Source: an uncultured Propionibacteriaceae bacterium
GTDB taxonomy: Bacteria; Actinomycetota; Actinomycetes; Propionibacteriales; Propionibacteriaceae
Direction of reading: 5' to 3'
DNA: 12,210 bases
Assembly: GCA_937988865.1 (NCBI GenBank)
Contig: CALKHV010000093.1
Span: 1 to 12,210, forward strand
Shown here: positions 1 to 6,496 of the stretch, piece after piece
Position numbering within the stretch: the first letter of the stretch is position 1
Layout: each line of letters starts with the position of its first letter
Made by a program: the position numbers and the translations under genes
The notes under the pieces: model-generated
Told to the model about the DNA's origin: nothing
Seen by the model: only the letters and a program-made list of their open reading frames with translations
Database searches by the model: none

Positions 1-254
1 GCCGAGAACGATTGGTTCGCCCAGTAACCCTGATCGGCCTGGTACGCCTGGTCGACCTGGGTGTGCTCGTAGGGCTGGGACTGGACGTCACCGAGCTGCT
101 GGGTGACGGACGTGTCGTCCGGGTGTCCGGGACCGGACGTGTCGTCCGGGTGTCCGGGACCGGACGTGGGCGCGTCCAGATCGTGGTTGTCATATCCCCC
201 GGTCGACTCGGGCACCTGACGGTCGAAACCCTCGCCGGGACGCTGCTCGCTCAT
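1..254 (-). CDS. N-terminal part of a low-complexity hypothetical protein
   Basis: Partial gene running off the left edge; the ATG is at 252-254 and 84 codons are visible without a stop. A GTGAGG-like ribosome binding site lies a few bases upstream of the ATG, which supports this start. The visible part begins MSEQRPGEGFDRQVPE and is acidic, polar and rich in Q, D, G, P and Y, so it is probably a disordered N-terminus. No signal peptide or membrane segment is seen in these residues. The nonapeptide GPGHPDDTS occurs twice in tandem, encoded by an exact 27-bp DNA repeat. In actinobacteria such N-termini often precede membrane or FHA-type domains, but the rest is outside the window, so no function is assigned. 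It lies downstream of the LppM-like gene on the same strand, 96 bp away. Confidence 0.7.
   Translation of the reverse strand, partial: MSEQRPGEGFDRQVPESTGGYDNHDLDAPTSGPGHPDDTSGPGHPDDTSVTQQLGDVQSQPYEHTQVDQAYQADQGYWANQSFS
107..167. repeat. Exact 27-bp tandem repeat, two copies plus a 7-bp partial copy
   Basis: Positions 107-133 and 134-160 are identical 27-mers beginning cggacgtgtcgtccgggtgt; the first 7 bases recur at 161-167. The unit length is a multiple of three, so the repeat adds nine residues (GPGHPDDTS) to the minus-strand protein without changing frame. Confidence 0.95.
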
Positions 255-350
255 CGCGCTACCTCACTCTTCGTGCTCACGTTGATGGAAACACCACCAA
301 TCAACCTCTCATTCCTGTGCAAACGCTGTGAGGCTGCGACGAGTTGGCTG

Positions 351-1241
351 TCAGCCGGGATTCGACTCTCCCGGAGCGTGTGGCCGGCGCTGGTCCGGCT
401 CACCCGAGGCAGGGTCGGACGCCGGTCGCTCCCACGGGGACTCCTGCGAGGGGGTTTCAGGAAGCGGCGGATACGGCTGGGCCGGGTACGGCGGTGCGGG
501 GTAGTGCTGTCCCGGTTCGCCGGGATACTGCAGACCTGGATACACCACCTGTTGCGCGGCTGCCACGGCGGCCGCCCGGGCGTCCTTCCTGCGTCCGCGC
601 ATCACCAGGAACGCGATCACAGCCGCGAGGATCACCAGGGCGATCGCCAGGCCGGCGAACAGCGCCGTCCTCACCGACCCGGCGGCGGCACCGCCGGCGT
701 CCCTGCCCGTGGCCAGCAGCCCCTCGGACGTCAGCAGGTCGGCCGCGTCCGCCCAGGTCACGGTGCGTCCTTCGACCGTGCTCGACCCGTTGTGGCTGAG
801 CACCTCACCGGGAAAGGTCACCGACAACCTGAAGTCCGAGAAGGCGTCCTCAGTGAGCTGACCGCTCTGGCCCGTGCCCTCCAGGTCTGAGCCCGTGAGC
901 TCGAAGGTCCAGACGCCATCGGCGAGCTTGAGGTTCGTCCCCGTGGAATCGATGGTCGCCAGCGAGCCCGTGAACGTGGCCTTGCAGCCGACGAAGGTGT
1001 CGTCCTCATAGGGAACGATCGCCGACCCCTGCGGACGCGCGTCGGCCATGTTCGAGCACAGTTGGTCACCGGTGATCGCCTGTCCCAGCTCTTGCAGGAC
1101 CGACTTCTGCAGCCCGTAGTCGAGGGTCACGTCGATCACGTCCTGGCTGTGGATGACGTAGTCGGCGTTCAGCCGGATGCACGAGGAGAGAAGGAGCAGG
1201 ATCGGCAGCGCGAGGGCGACGCGACGCAGGAATCGGGTCAT
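351..1241 (-). CDS. LppM-like membrane-anchored lipoprotein
   Basis: 296 residues. A lipoprotein signal ends in a lipobox (LLSSC, acylated Cys21). An extracytoplasmic domain of about 170 residues follows and contains C62 and C86, a possible disulfide. A transmembrane segment lies at about 192-214 and a basic stop-transfer stretch (MRGRRKD) at 214-220. The C-terminal tail from about 232 is rich in proline and tyrosine (YPGLQYPGEP, YPAPPYPAQP) and probably cytoplasmic. Lipobox, beta-rich domain, C-terminal helix and tail is the architecture of the actinobacterial LppM family (M. tuberculosis LppM, linked to phagocytosis and cell-envelope biology). The biochemical role in a non-pathogen is unknown. 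The start is supported by a TAGCCT -10 element 6 nt upstream, suggesting a leaderless mRNA. It is divergent from the DAG-kinase-like gene. Confidence 0.8.
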   Translation of the reverse strand: MTRFLRRVALALPILLLLSSCIRLNADYVIHSQDVIDVTLDYGLQKSVLQELGQAITGDQLCSNMADARPQGSAIVPYEDDTFVGCKATFTGSLATIDSTGTNLKLADGVWTFELTGSDLEGTGQSGQLTEDAFSDFRLSVTFPGEVLSHNGSSTVEGRTVTWADAADLLTSEGLLATGRDAGGAAAGSVRTALFAGLAIALVILAAVIAFLVMRGRRKDARAAAVAAAQQVVYPGLQYPGEPGQHYPAPPYPAQPYPPLPETPSQESPWERPASDPASGEPDQRRPHAPGESNPG

Positions 1242-1247
1242 GCGCCA

Positions 1248-1253
1248 AGGCTA
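1248..1253 (-). promoter_or_regulatory. -10 element of a probable leaderless promoter for the LppM-like gene
   Basis: On the minus strand the sequence reads TAGCCTTGGCGCATG: a TANNNT -10 hexamer, a 6-nt spacer and then the start codon. This is the spacing expected when transcription begins at the A of ATG. No Shine-Dalgarno sequence precedes this ATG. The same TAGCCTTG...start arrangement occurs before the DUF3817 gene at 11600. Confidence 0.5.
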
Positions 1254-1285
1254 CGGCCGTCCCGTGCCCGCCACCCGGCCACTCG

Positions 1286-1325
1286 CTGTGCAGATGGCGC
1301 TGGTCTACCCACGCGAACTGCACAG
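1286..1325. promoter_or_regulatory. Inverted repeat in the divergent lppM/kinase intergenic region, candidate operator
   Basis: CTGTGCAG at 1286-1293 and CTGCACAG at 1318-1325 are perfect reverse complements separated by 24 bp, with a centre-to-centre distance of 32 bp (about three helical turns). The right arm overlaps a minus-strand TTGACT. Each arm is itself nearly palindromic (CTG-N2-CAG). The position between two divergent genes suggests a binding site for a dimeric regulator acting on one or both. The regulator is unknown. Confidence 0.4.
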
Positions 1326-1329
1326 TCAA
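1302..1329 (-). promoter_or_regulatory. Possible second, upstream promoter for the LppM-like gene
   Basis: On the minus strand TTGACT (1324-1329, five of six matches to TTGACA) is followed after 16 bp by TAGACC (1302-1307, three of six matches to TATAAT). The -35 box overlaps the right arm of the inverted repeat. The transcript would have a leader of about 55 nt, unlike the leaderless alternative nearer the gene. Confidence 0.3.
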
Positions 1330-1362
1330 CGCACCGCCTGCAGGATTTGGGATGCTGGACGC

Positions 1363-2262
1363 ATGACCAGCGCCCGCACACCCCGTCGCGTCGTGTTGAT
1401 CGTCAACCCCACGGCCCGCCGGGCGGAGCGCGCGCGCCGGGCCCTCGCGCGTCGCCTCTCGGACGCCGGACTGCCGCCCCTGGGCGTCCTGGGCACCACG
1501 GTCGTCGACCCGGGAGTGGGGCAGGCCCGCACGGCGATCGAGCAGGGCGCCGACCTGGTCGTGGCCGCGGGCGGCGACGGGACGGTCCGTGAAGTGGCGG
1601 GCGTCCTGGCGGGTTCGGGCGTCGAACTCGGCATCCTCCCCCTCGGCACGGCCAACCTGTTCGCCCGCAACCTGGGCCTGCCCATGGGGGTCGACAACGC
1701 GGTCACCGCGCTCCTGACCCGCCCGGCGCGCCCCGTCGACCTCGGACGCGCAACCCTCGACGGCGTCAGCCACCCCTTCCTCGTGGTGGCCGGGATCGGC
1801 AACGACGCAACCACCGTCATGGCCACCCACGCCGTGGCCAAGGCGAGCCTGGGCTGGCTCGCCTACCTCCACTCGGGGGCCCGTCATCTGGCTGCCCCCC
1901 ATCGGACGTTCACCCTTGTCAGGGACGCATCAGTCCCCGTCGACGTCACCGCCTGGACCGTCCTGTTCGCCAACTGCGGACGCCTCCCCGCCGGCATCAC
2001 CGTCGTCCCGGACGCCCGGGTCGACGACGGCCTGCTGGACGTCCTCGTCGCGTCCACGGCCGGTCGCGAGTGGGTGAGCGCTGCCTACCACGGCCTCACG
2101 GGGACGCCCGAGCGCGGGCGCGGCCTGGCCTATTCGCGCGTCCGATCTGCGGTGGTCGAGCCCTCCCACGCCACGGCCGTCCAGCTCGACGGGGACGCCT
2201 TCCCGGCCGTCCACCGGTTGTCGGTGACACTCGAGCCCGGGAGCCTTCTCGTCAGGTACTGA
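1363..2262 (+). CDS. YegS/diacylglycerol-kinase family lipid kinase
   Basis: 299 residues from the ATG at 1363, the usual length for the family. It has the DAGK catalytic-domain signatures: VNPTA (residues 14-18), the nucleotide-binding loop GGDGTV (70-75) and LPLGTANLFARNL (92-104). Near the C-terminus DGDAFP corresponds to the DGE region of this fold. Known members phosphorylate diacylglycerol, sphingoid bases or phosphatidylglycerol-type lipids at the inner membrane face. The actual substrate cannot be read from sequence. An upstream in-frame extension to 1177 exists but would overlap the divergent LppM gene and lacks family similarity. There is no clear Shine-Dalgarno; GATGCT ends 6 nt before the ATG and could be a weak -10 of a leaderless promoter. 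The gene ends 15 bp from the convergent phosphatase gene. Confidence 0.85.
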   Translation: MTSARTPRRVVLIVNPTARRAERARRALARRLSDAGLPPLGVLGTTVVDPGVGQARTAIEQGADLVVAAGGDGTVREVAGVLAGSGVELGILPLGTANLFARNLGLPMGVDNAVTALLTRPARPVDLGRATLDGVSHPFLVVAGIGNDATTVMATHAVAKASLGWLAYLHSGARHLAAPHRTFTLVRDASVPVDVTAWTVLFANCGRLPAGITVVPDARVDDGLLDVLVASTAGREWVSAAYHGLTGTPERGRGLAYSRVRSAVVEPSHATAVQLDGDAFPAVHRLSVTLEPGSLLVRY

Positions 2263-2277
2263 CTCCGATGGGCACCG

Positions 2278-3462
2278 TCAGGTGGTGACGATCCCTGCGG
2301 TCACCCGTGACAGGTCAGCGTCCAGCAAGGCCCTCGTCGCAGCTTCCTGCTCGGGCGAGTCCCACGCGATCGCCTCGAACCCGGCCACGGTCTCGGTGAT
2401 GATCTTCGCGAGTCCGGCGTCCGAGACGAGTCCGGCGTCCCGGGCGATGATCCCGGCCGCGACGTAGGTGTCGACGACGTGGACGCCCCTGGCCCGCAAC
2501 TCGTCCCGCTCCTCCGCGGACATCGCCAAGACGTCATGGATGAGCACGAGCCGCGTCCGGTCGGGTGCCTCGGTGATTAGGGCGAGCCCCGTGATGATGT
2601 CGCCCTGCCCGGAGTCGCCGATCCACACGAGGTCGTACTCGCCGAACATCTGCAGATAGCGAACCATGTTCGCGAGCTTGGCCGCCGCCATCCGTTCCTT
2701 GCTCGTCAGGTTGGTGAACCCACCCTGCAGGATCGACGACCGCGAGACGCCGGCCTTGATCAGCACGTCCTTGGTGTGGGTCTCGATGAGCCCCAGGGCG
2801 TCCTTGGGACGCGCGGTGACGAAGGTGAGGTCGCCGGTCGACGTCGGTGCGTCCAGCGGCCCGTTGTCGAGCGCCTGGTAGAGGGCGAGGATGCCGGGTA
2901 TCAGCGTCCCCTTCGGGTAGCGGGTCTCGTGGAGCTTCGAGAACGCGGTGTCGTCGATGTCGGACAGCACCTTGACATCGCGGACCTCCACCCCCAGAGC
3001 CTCGGACGCGAAGTGCTCGAGCACGCGCGCCCGAATCTCGTCGGAGTCGAGGTCGACGTAGACCAGGCCCTCGAGGTCGTGCTCGTCGGCGCGCAGGTTG
3101 AGCTGGTTCTTGAGCTGGGTGAGTTCGAGCCCGTGCCGGGAGAGCAGGATGCCCGCGATGAGGGCCTCCTCGGCGTCGCCCGTGCGTCCGATCTGCATGG
3201 CGTGGATGACCTTCGCCTGGTTGGGGATCGTCAACTCGTCGCGACGCTGGTCAGCGAGCAGGCGCAGCAGGACGGTGAGGTTGTCGGGTCCGATGACACG
3301 GTCGTCGACGTCGGTCACGAGGGCGTCGAGGTCCACTGCATCGAGGAGGTGGTTCAGGTCGTCCGCGGACGCCCTGCGCAGCACCTCGATGATCTCGGCC
3401 TCCTCGGAGGCGTCGGTCGCGCCGCGCATGAGCGCCTGGATCAGGGGAAGGGCCTCGGTCAT
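2278..3462 (-). CDS. HAD-superfamily protein with App1-like phosphatase domain
   Basis: 394 residues from the ATG at 3462; an in-frame TTG at 3474 adds only four residues. The N-terminal 150 residues look mostly helical and I do not recognise them. The C-terminal half has HAD phosphatase signatures: motif I SDIDDT (D168, D170, nucleophile and acid/base), a motif II-like threonine in FVTARP (T216), conserved lysines around 255-262, and motif IV IGDSGQGD (282-288 region). DxDDT with a late GDSGxxD resembles the catalytic domain of yeast phosphatidate phosphatase App1 (DUF2183). A phospholipid substrate is therefore plausible but unproven. It lies 49 bp downstream of tyrosine phenol-lyase on the same strand. 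A weak 6-bp hairpin (3485-3490 with 3502-3507) sits in that gap, so co-transcription is likely but not certain. Confidence 0.7.
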   Translation of the reverse strand: MTEALPLIQALMRGATDASEEAEIIEVLRRASADDLNHLLDAVDLDALVTDVDDRVIGPDNLTVLLRLLADQRRDELTIPNQAKVIHAMQIGRTGDAEEALIAGILLSRHGLELTQLKNQLNLRADEHDLEGLVYVDLDSDEIRARVLEHFASEALGVEVRDVKVLSDIDDTAFSKLHETRYPKGTLIPGILALYQALDNGPLDAPTSTGDLTFVTARPKDALGLIETHTKDVLIKAGVSRSSILQGGFTNLTSKERMAAAKLANMVRYLQMFGEYDLVWIGDSGQGDIITGLALITEAPDRTRLVLIHDVLAMSAEERDELRARGVHVVDTYVAAGIIARDAGLVSDAGLAKIITETVAGFEAIAWDSPEQEAATRALLDADLSRVTAGIVTT

Positions 3463-3511
3463 GGGTCCAGCCAAGCAGGCGGACGCGTCCCCGTCGAGGG
3501 CGGACGCCGAG

Positions 3512-4894
3512 TCAGCCCAGCGGTCGGAAACGGGCCGAGAAGAAGCGGAGCGTGGGCGACTCGTAGGTGAACTCCAGACCCCGGATCTCGTGGCGTCGGG
3601 CGAACAACTCGATCACCGCGTCGGCGACGACGTCCATGTGGCGGTCGGTGTAGACGCGGCGCGGGATCGTCAGGCGCACGAGTTCGAGCGACGGGTGGCG
3701 ATTGGTCCCGTCGGGGTTACGGCCCGCCGAGACAATGCCACGTTCCATCGAGCGGACGCCGGACTCCACGAACAATTCGGCCGCGAGCGCCTGGGCCGGC
3801 AACTCGTCCTGGGTGAGGTGGGGCAGGAAGCGGCGGGCGTCCAGGAAGACCGCGTGCCCGCCGATCGGCTCGACGATGGGGACGCCGCCCTCCATCAGCC
3901 GCTCACCCAGGTAGCGCACCTGGCCGACCCGGTGGGCGAGGTAGGCGTCGTCGACGGCCTCGCGCAGGCCGACGGCCATGGCGTCGAGGTCGCGTCCGGC
4001 CAGACCGCCGTAGGTGGGCATGCCCTCGAAGAGGACGACGAGTTCGCGCGCCTTGAGCAGGATCTCCTCGCTGCGCATCGCGAGGAAGCCGCCGATGTTC
4101 ACCAGGCAGTCCTTCTTGCCGCTCATCGTGAGGCCGTCGAAGTACGACAGCATCTCTTTCACGATGGACGCGCACGTCCGGTCGGCGTAGCCCTCCTCGC
4201 GCTGCTGGATGAAGAAGGCGTTCTCGGCGAGGCGGGTGGCGTCCGACCACATGATGATGTGGTGCTCGTCGCACACGCGACGCACGGCCCGGATGTTCTC
4301 CATGCTCACCGGCTGCCCGCCGGCGAGGTTCACGGTGACCGCCACGTTGATGTAGGCGATGTTCTCGGCCCCCACCTCGGCGATGAGCGCCTCGAACTTG
4401 GCGATGTCGACGTTGCCCTTGAACGGGTGCCGGGCGCTGGGGTCGTGGGCCTCGTCGATGATGACGTCGTGGAAGGTGCCGCCCGCCAGTTCCTGGTGGG
4501 CTCGCGTGGTCGTGAAGTACATGTTGCCCGGCACGTGCTGGCCGGGGCGGATGAGGATCTGGCTGATGAGGTGTTCGGCGCCGCGTCCCTGGTGGGTGGG
4601 GACGATGTGGGGGAAGCCGTACACGTCCTCGACGGCGGCCTTGAGCCGGTCGAAGCTCACCGCGCCGGCGTAGGCCTCGTCGCCGAGCATCATCATCGAC
4701 CACTGGGCATCGCTCATCGCGGACGTCCCCGAGTCGGTCAGCAGGTCGATGTAACACATCTTCGAGGGCAGCAGGAAAGTGTTGTGGCCCGCCTCCTCGA
4801 TCGCGACCCGGCGCTCCTCGCGCGTGTGCATGACCAGCGGTTCGACCATCTTGATGCGGTACGGTTCAGCAAGTTTGCGGGCGTCTGACGGCAT
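3512..4894 (-). CDS. tpl: Tyrosine phenol-lyase (beta-tyrosinase)
   Basis: 460 residues. This PLP enzyme of the beta-eliminating lyase family splits L-tyrosine into phenol, pyruvate and ammonia in the cytoplasm. The alternative is tryptophanase, but the residues favour TPL. With Citrobacter freundii TPL numbering plus 4, it has Y75 (Y71), T128 (T124) in NMYFTTTR, N189 (N185), D218 and R221 (D214, R217), the PLP lysine K261 (K257) in MSGKKDC, and M383 and R385 (M379, R381) in SMERGI. R381 reads the phenol ring; tryptophanase has isoleucine there and aspartate at the T124 site. F451/F452 match F448/F449. The ATG at 4894 gives family length (C. freundii TPL 456) and sits 7 nt from a TATCGT -10. 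An upstream in-frame extension to 5044 lacks family similarity. It may be co-transcribed with the downstream phosphatase. Confidence 0.9.
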   Translation of the reverse strand: MPSDARKLAEPYRIKMVEPLVMHTREERRVAIEEAGHNTFLLPSKMCYIDLLTDSGTSAMSDAQWSMMMLGDEAYAGAVSFDRLKAAVEDVYGFPHIVPTHQGRGAEHLISQILIRPGQHVPGNMYFTTTRAHQELAGGTFHDVIIDEAHDPSARHPFKGNVDIAKFEALIAEVGAENIAYINVAVTVNLAGGQPVSMENIRAVRRVCDEHHIIMWSDATRLAENAFFIQQREEGYADRTCASIVKEMLSYFDGLTMSGKKDCLVNIGGFLAMRSEEILLKARELVVLFEGMPTYGGLAGRDLDAMAVGLREAVDDAYLAHRVGQVRYLGERLMEGGVPIVEPIGGHAVFLDARRFLPHLTQDELPAQALAAELFVESGVRSMERGIVSAGRNPDGTNRHPSLELVRLTIPRRVYTDRHMDVVADAVIELFARRHEIRGLEFTYESPTLRFFSARFRPLG

Positions 4895-4901
4895 GGACGC
4901 A

Positions 4902-4907
4902 ACGATA
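4902..4907 (-). promoter_or_regulatory. -10 element of a probable leaderless tpl promoter
   Basis: The minus strand reads TATCGT, then 7 nt, then the ATG at 4894. No Shine-Dalgarno precedes the ATG. No good -35 is seen 17-18 bp further upstream, so an activator may be needed. No TyrR-box-like palindrome (TGTAAA-N6-TTTACA) is visible. Confidence 0.4.
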
Positions 4908-5061
4908 TCCCGTGCCTGAGCGCTGCGAACAGAGGAGTTCCCGTCCATGGGCGTCCGGGCGCGCGCCGGGCCTGGTGCGGTCCGGGGCAGGGGACGCGGG
5001 AACAGTTCACCGCGATCGTGCGTTGAGTCGGTGCCTGCGGGCATCCACCCGCAATCCCGCT

Positions 5062-5117
5062 GCTACTTCCACCTTGTCAGTTCCACGCTGTCAGTCCCAC
5101 GCTGTCCGTTCCACGTC
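5062..5117. repeat. Degenerate 14-bp tandem repeats between divergent tpl and trxB
   Basis: Units are GTCAGTTCCACGCT (5076-5089), GTCAGTCCCACGCT (5090-5103) and GTCCGTTCCACGTC (5104-5117); the first two share 13 of 14 bases and the third shares 11 of 14 with the first. A weaker fourth unit precedes them at 5062-5075 (9 of 14). The array is in the middle of the 308-bp gene-free stretch 4895-5202, about 85 bp upstream of trxB. The rest of that stretch shows no gene: reading frames through it are upstream extensions of tpl or trxB without family similarity. Confidence 0.75.
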
Positions 5118-5169
5118 ATTCCTGCCAGTCGCCCCGGCCGGTGCGAAACGAAGTGTCCGTGGCACTGGC

Positions 5170-5196
5170 TATCGTTGTCCACGTCCGCAAGAAAGG
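5170..5196 (+). promoter_or_regulatory. Candidate trxB -10 box and ribosome binding site
   Basis: TATCGT at 5170-5175 fits a -10 element; transcription would begin near 5182 and give a short leader. GAAAGG at 5191-5196 is a well-placed Shine-Dalgarno, 6 nt before the trxB ATG. No convincing -35 is seen. Confidence 0.4.
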
Positions 5197-5202
5197 TCGC
5201 GC

Positions 5203-6144
5203 ATGTCCGACGTCCGCGAAGTCATCATCATCGGTTCTGGCCCCGCCGGCTACACCGCAGCCATCTACGCCGCTCGAGCCGAGCTCAAGCCCCTCGTCTT
5301 CGAGGGAGCCCTGACCGCTGGCGGCGCGCTCATGAACACCACCGAGGTCGAGAACTTCCCCGGTTTCGCCGAAGGCATCATGGGGCCCGACCTCATGGAC
5401 AACATGCGCAAGCAGGCCGAGCGCTTCGGCGCCGAACTCGTGACCGACGACGTCACGAGCGTCGACCTGCTCGCCAACCCCAAGGTCGTGGTCGACGGTG
5501 AGGGTGCCACGCACCTCGCCAAGGCGATCATCCTTGCCACCGGTTCGGGCTACCGCCGCATCGGCATCCCCGACGAGGATCGTCTCTCGGGTCGTGGGGT
5601 CAGCTGGTGCGCCACGTGCGACGGCTTCTTCTTCCGCGACAAGGACATCGCCGTCATCGGCGGTGGCGACTCCGCGCTCGAGGAGGCCACCTTCCTGACC
5701 CGCTTCGCGAAGTCGGTCACGATCGTCCACCGACGCGACGAGCTCAGGGCGTCCAAGATCATGATCGATCGCGCGAAGAAGGATCCGAAGATCTCCTTCG
5801 CGTGGAACTCGATCGTCGTGGGCATGATCGGTGAGAAGTCGGTCGAGGCCATCACCCTCGCCGACACCCTCACGCACGAGACCCGCGTGCTCCCGGTGCA
5901 GGGCGTGTTCATCGCGATCGGGCACGACCCGCGATCCGAGCTCGTGAAGGGCCAGGTCGACCTTGACCCAGCCGGCTACGTGATCACCCAGGGCGGCTCG
6001 ACGTCCACCAACATCGACGGGGTCTTCGCCTGCGGCGACCTGGTCGACCACACCTACCGTCAGGCCATCACAGCGGCCGGCACCGGCTGCGCCGCTTCCC
6101 TGGACGCGGAGCGCTGGCTCGCCGCCCAGGCCGACAACGCCTGA
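5203..6144 (+). CDS. trxB: Thioredoxin-disulfide reductase
   Basis: 313 residues. This flavoenzyme passes electrons from NADPH to thioredoxin in the cytoplasm. Low-molecular-weight TrxR features occur in order: FAD-binding IIIGSGPAG (8-16); the redox-active pair CATC (C136, C139) followed by DG; the NADPH-binding GGGDSA (153-158) and HRRDELRASK (176-185); and the C-terminal FAD motif GVFACGDLVD followed by a QAITAAGTG helix. Length is typical. GAAAGG 6 nt upstream fixes the ATG at 5203; the frame is open further upstream but without family similarity. trxA follows after 29 bp, and the third operon gene starts 2 bp after trxA. In actinobacteria trxBA is commonly under SigR/SigH-type oxidative-stress control, but I could not identify a convincing GGAAT-N18-GTT promoter here. 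Confidence 0.97.
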   Translation: MSDVREVIIIGSGPAGYTAAIYAARAELKPLVFEGALTAGGALMNTTEVENFPGFAEGIMGPDLMDNMRKQAERFGAELVTDDVTSVDLLANPKVVVDGEGATHLAKAIILATGSGYRRIGIPDEDRLSGRGVSWCATCDGFFFRDKDIAVIGGGDSALEEATFLTRFAKSVTIVHRRDELRASKIMIDRAKKDPKISFAWNSIVVGMIGEKSVEAITLADTLTHETRVLPVQGVFIAIGHDPRSELVKGQVDLDPAGYVITQGGSTSTNIDGVFACGDLVDHTYRQAITAAGTGCAASLDAERWLAAQADNA

Positions 6145-6173
6145 CCCTCACAGACTCCCGAGAGGACACCACC

Positions 6174-6494
6174 ATGGCCGTGGTCCACGCCACCGATGCC
6201 ACCTTCGACGAGCTCGTCGTCAAGGCGAGCCTGCCCACACTCGTCGACTACTGGGCCGACTGGTGCTCGCCGTGCAAGCAACTCTCCCCGATCATCGAGG
6301 AGCTGGCGTCCACCTATGAGGGACGCCTGAACGTCGTGAAGCTCGACACGAACGCCAACCCGATGGTGCCCACGCAGCAGGGCGTCCTCAGCCTGCCCAC
6401 GCTGCAGGTGTATGTGAACGGCGAGGTGGTCAAGCAGCTCCAGGGCGGCAAGACCAAGGCACAGCTGATCAGGGCCCTCGAGGAATACCTCTGA
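6174..6494 (+). CDS. trxA: Thioredoxin with a WCSPC active site
   Basis: 106 residues, a single thioredoxin fold of normal length. It reduces protein disulfides and is recharged by the TrxB encoded just upstream. The active site is WCSPC (W30, C31, S32, P33, C34); the canonical sequence is WCGPC, so the residue after the first cysteine is serine rather than glycine. The buried acid D25 (VDYWADW) and the cis-proline P75 (SLPTL) are present, as is the GGKTKAQLI helix start near the C-terminus. A strong ribosome binding site (AGAGGA, 6161-6166) lies 7 nt before the ATG. It ends 2 bp before the ATG of the next gene, which implies translational coupling. Confidence 0.96.
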   Translation: MAVVHATDATFDELVVKASLPTLVDYWADWCSPCKQLSPIIEELASTYEGRLNVVKLDTNANPMVPTQQGVLSLPTLQVYVNGEVVKQLQGGKTKAQLIRALEEYL

Positions 6495-6496
6495 GC

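Noticed and set aside
3098..4888. Long 596-codon plus-strand open frame opposite tpl and the phosphatase
   Set aside because: It is a shadow of the two minus-strand genes, which have intact catalytic motifs. Its translation is low-complexity and rich in V, D, H and R, as expected for antisense frames in GC-rich DNA.
4895..5044. N-terminal extension of tyrosine phenol-lyase to 5044 or to an ATG at 4948
   Set aside because: The added residues have no family similarity and no ribosome binding site. The 4894 start gives residue numbering offset by a constant 4 from the C. freundii enzyme and has a correctly spaced -10.
5145..5177. SigR/SigH-type promoter (GGAAT-N18-GTT) for the trx operon
   Set aside because: A GTTG occurs at 5174 but the sequence 18 bp upstream (AAGTG) does not match, and the nearest GAA-containing pentamers give the wrong spacing.
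4895..5202. TyrR boxes or a parS site (TGTTTCACGTGAAACA) in the divergent intergenic region
   Set aside because: No palindrome resembling either consensus is visible. A parS site was considered because the gene order recalls the origin region.
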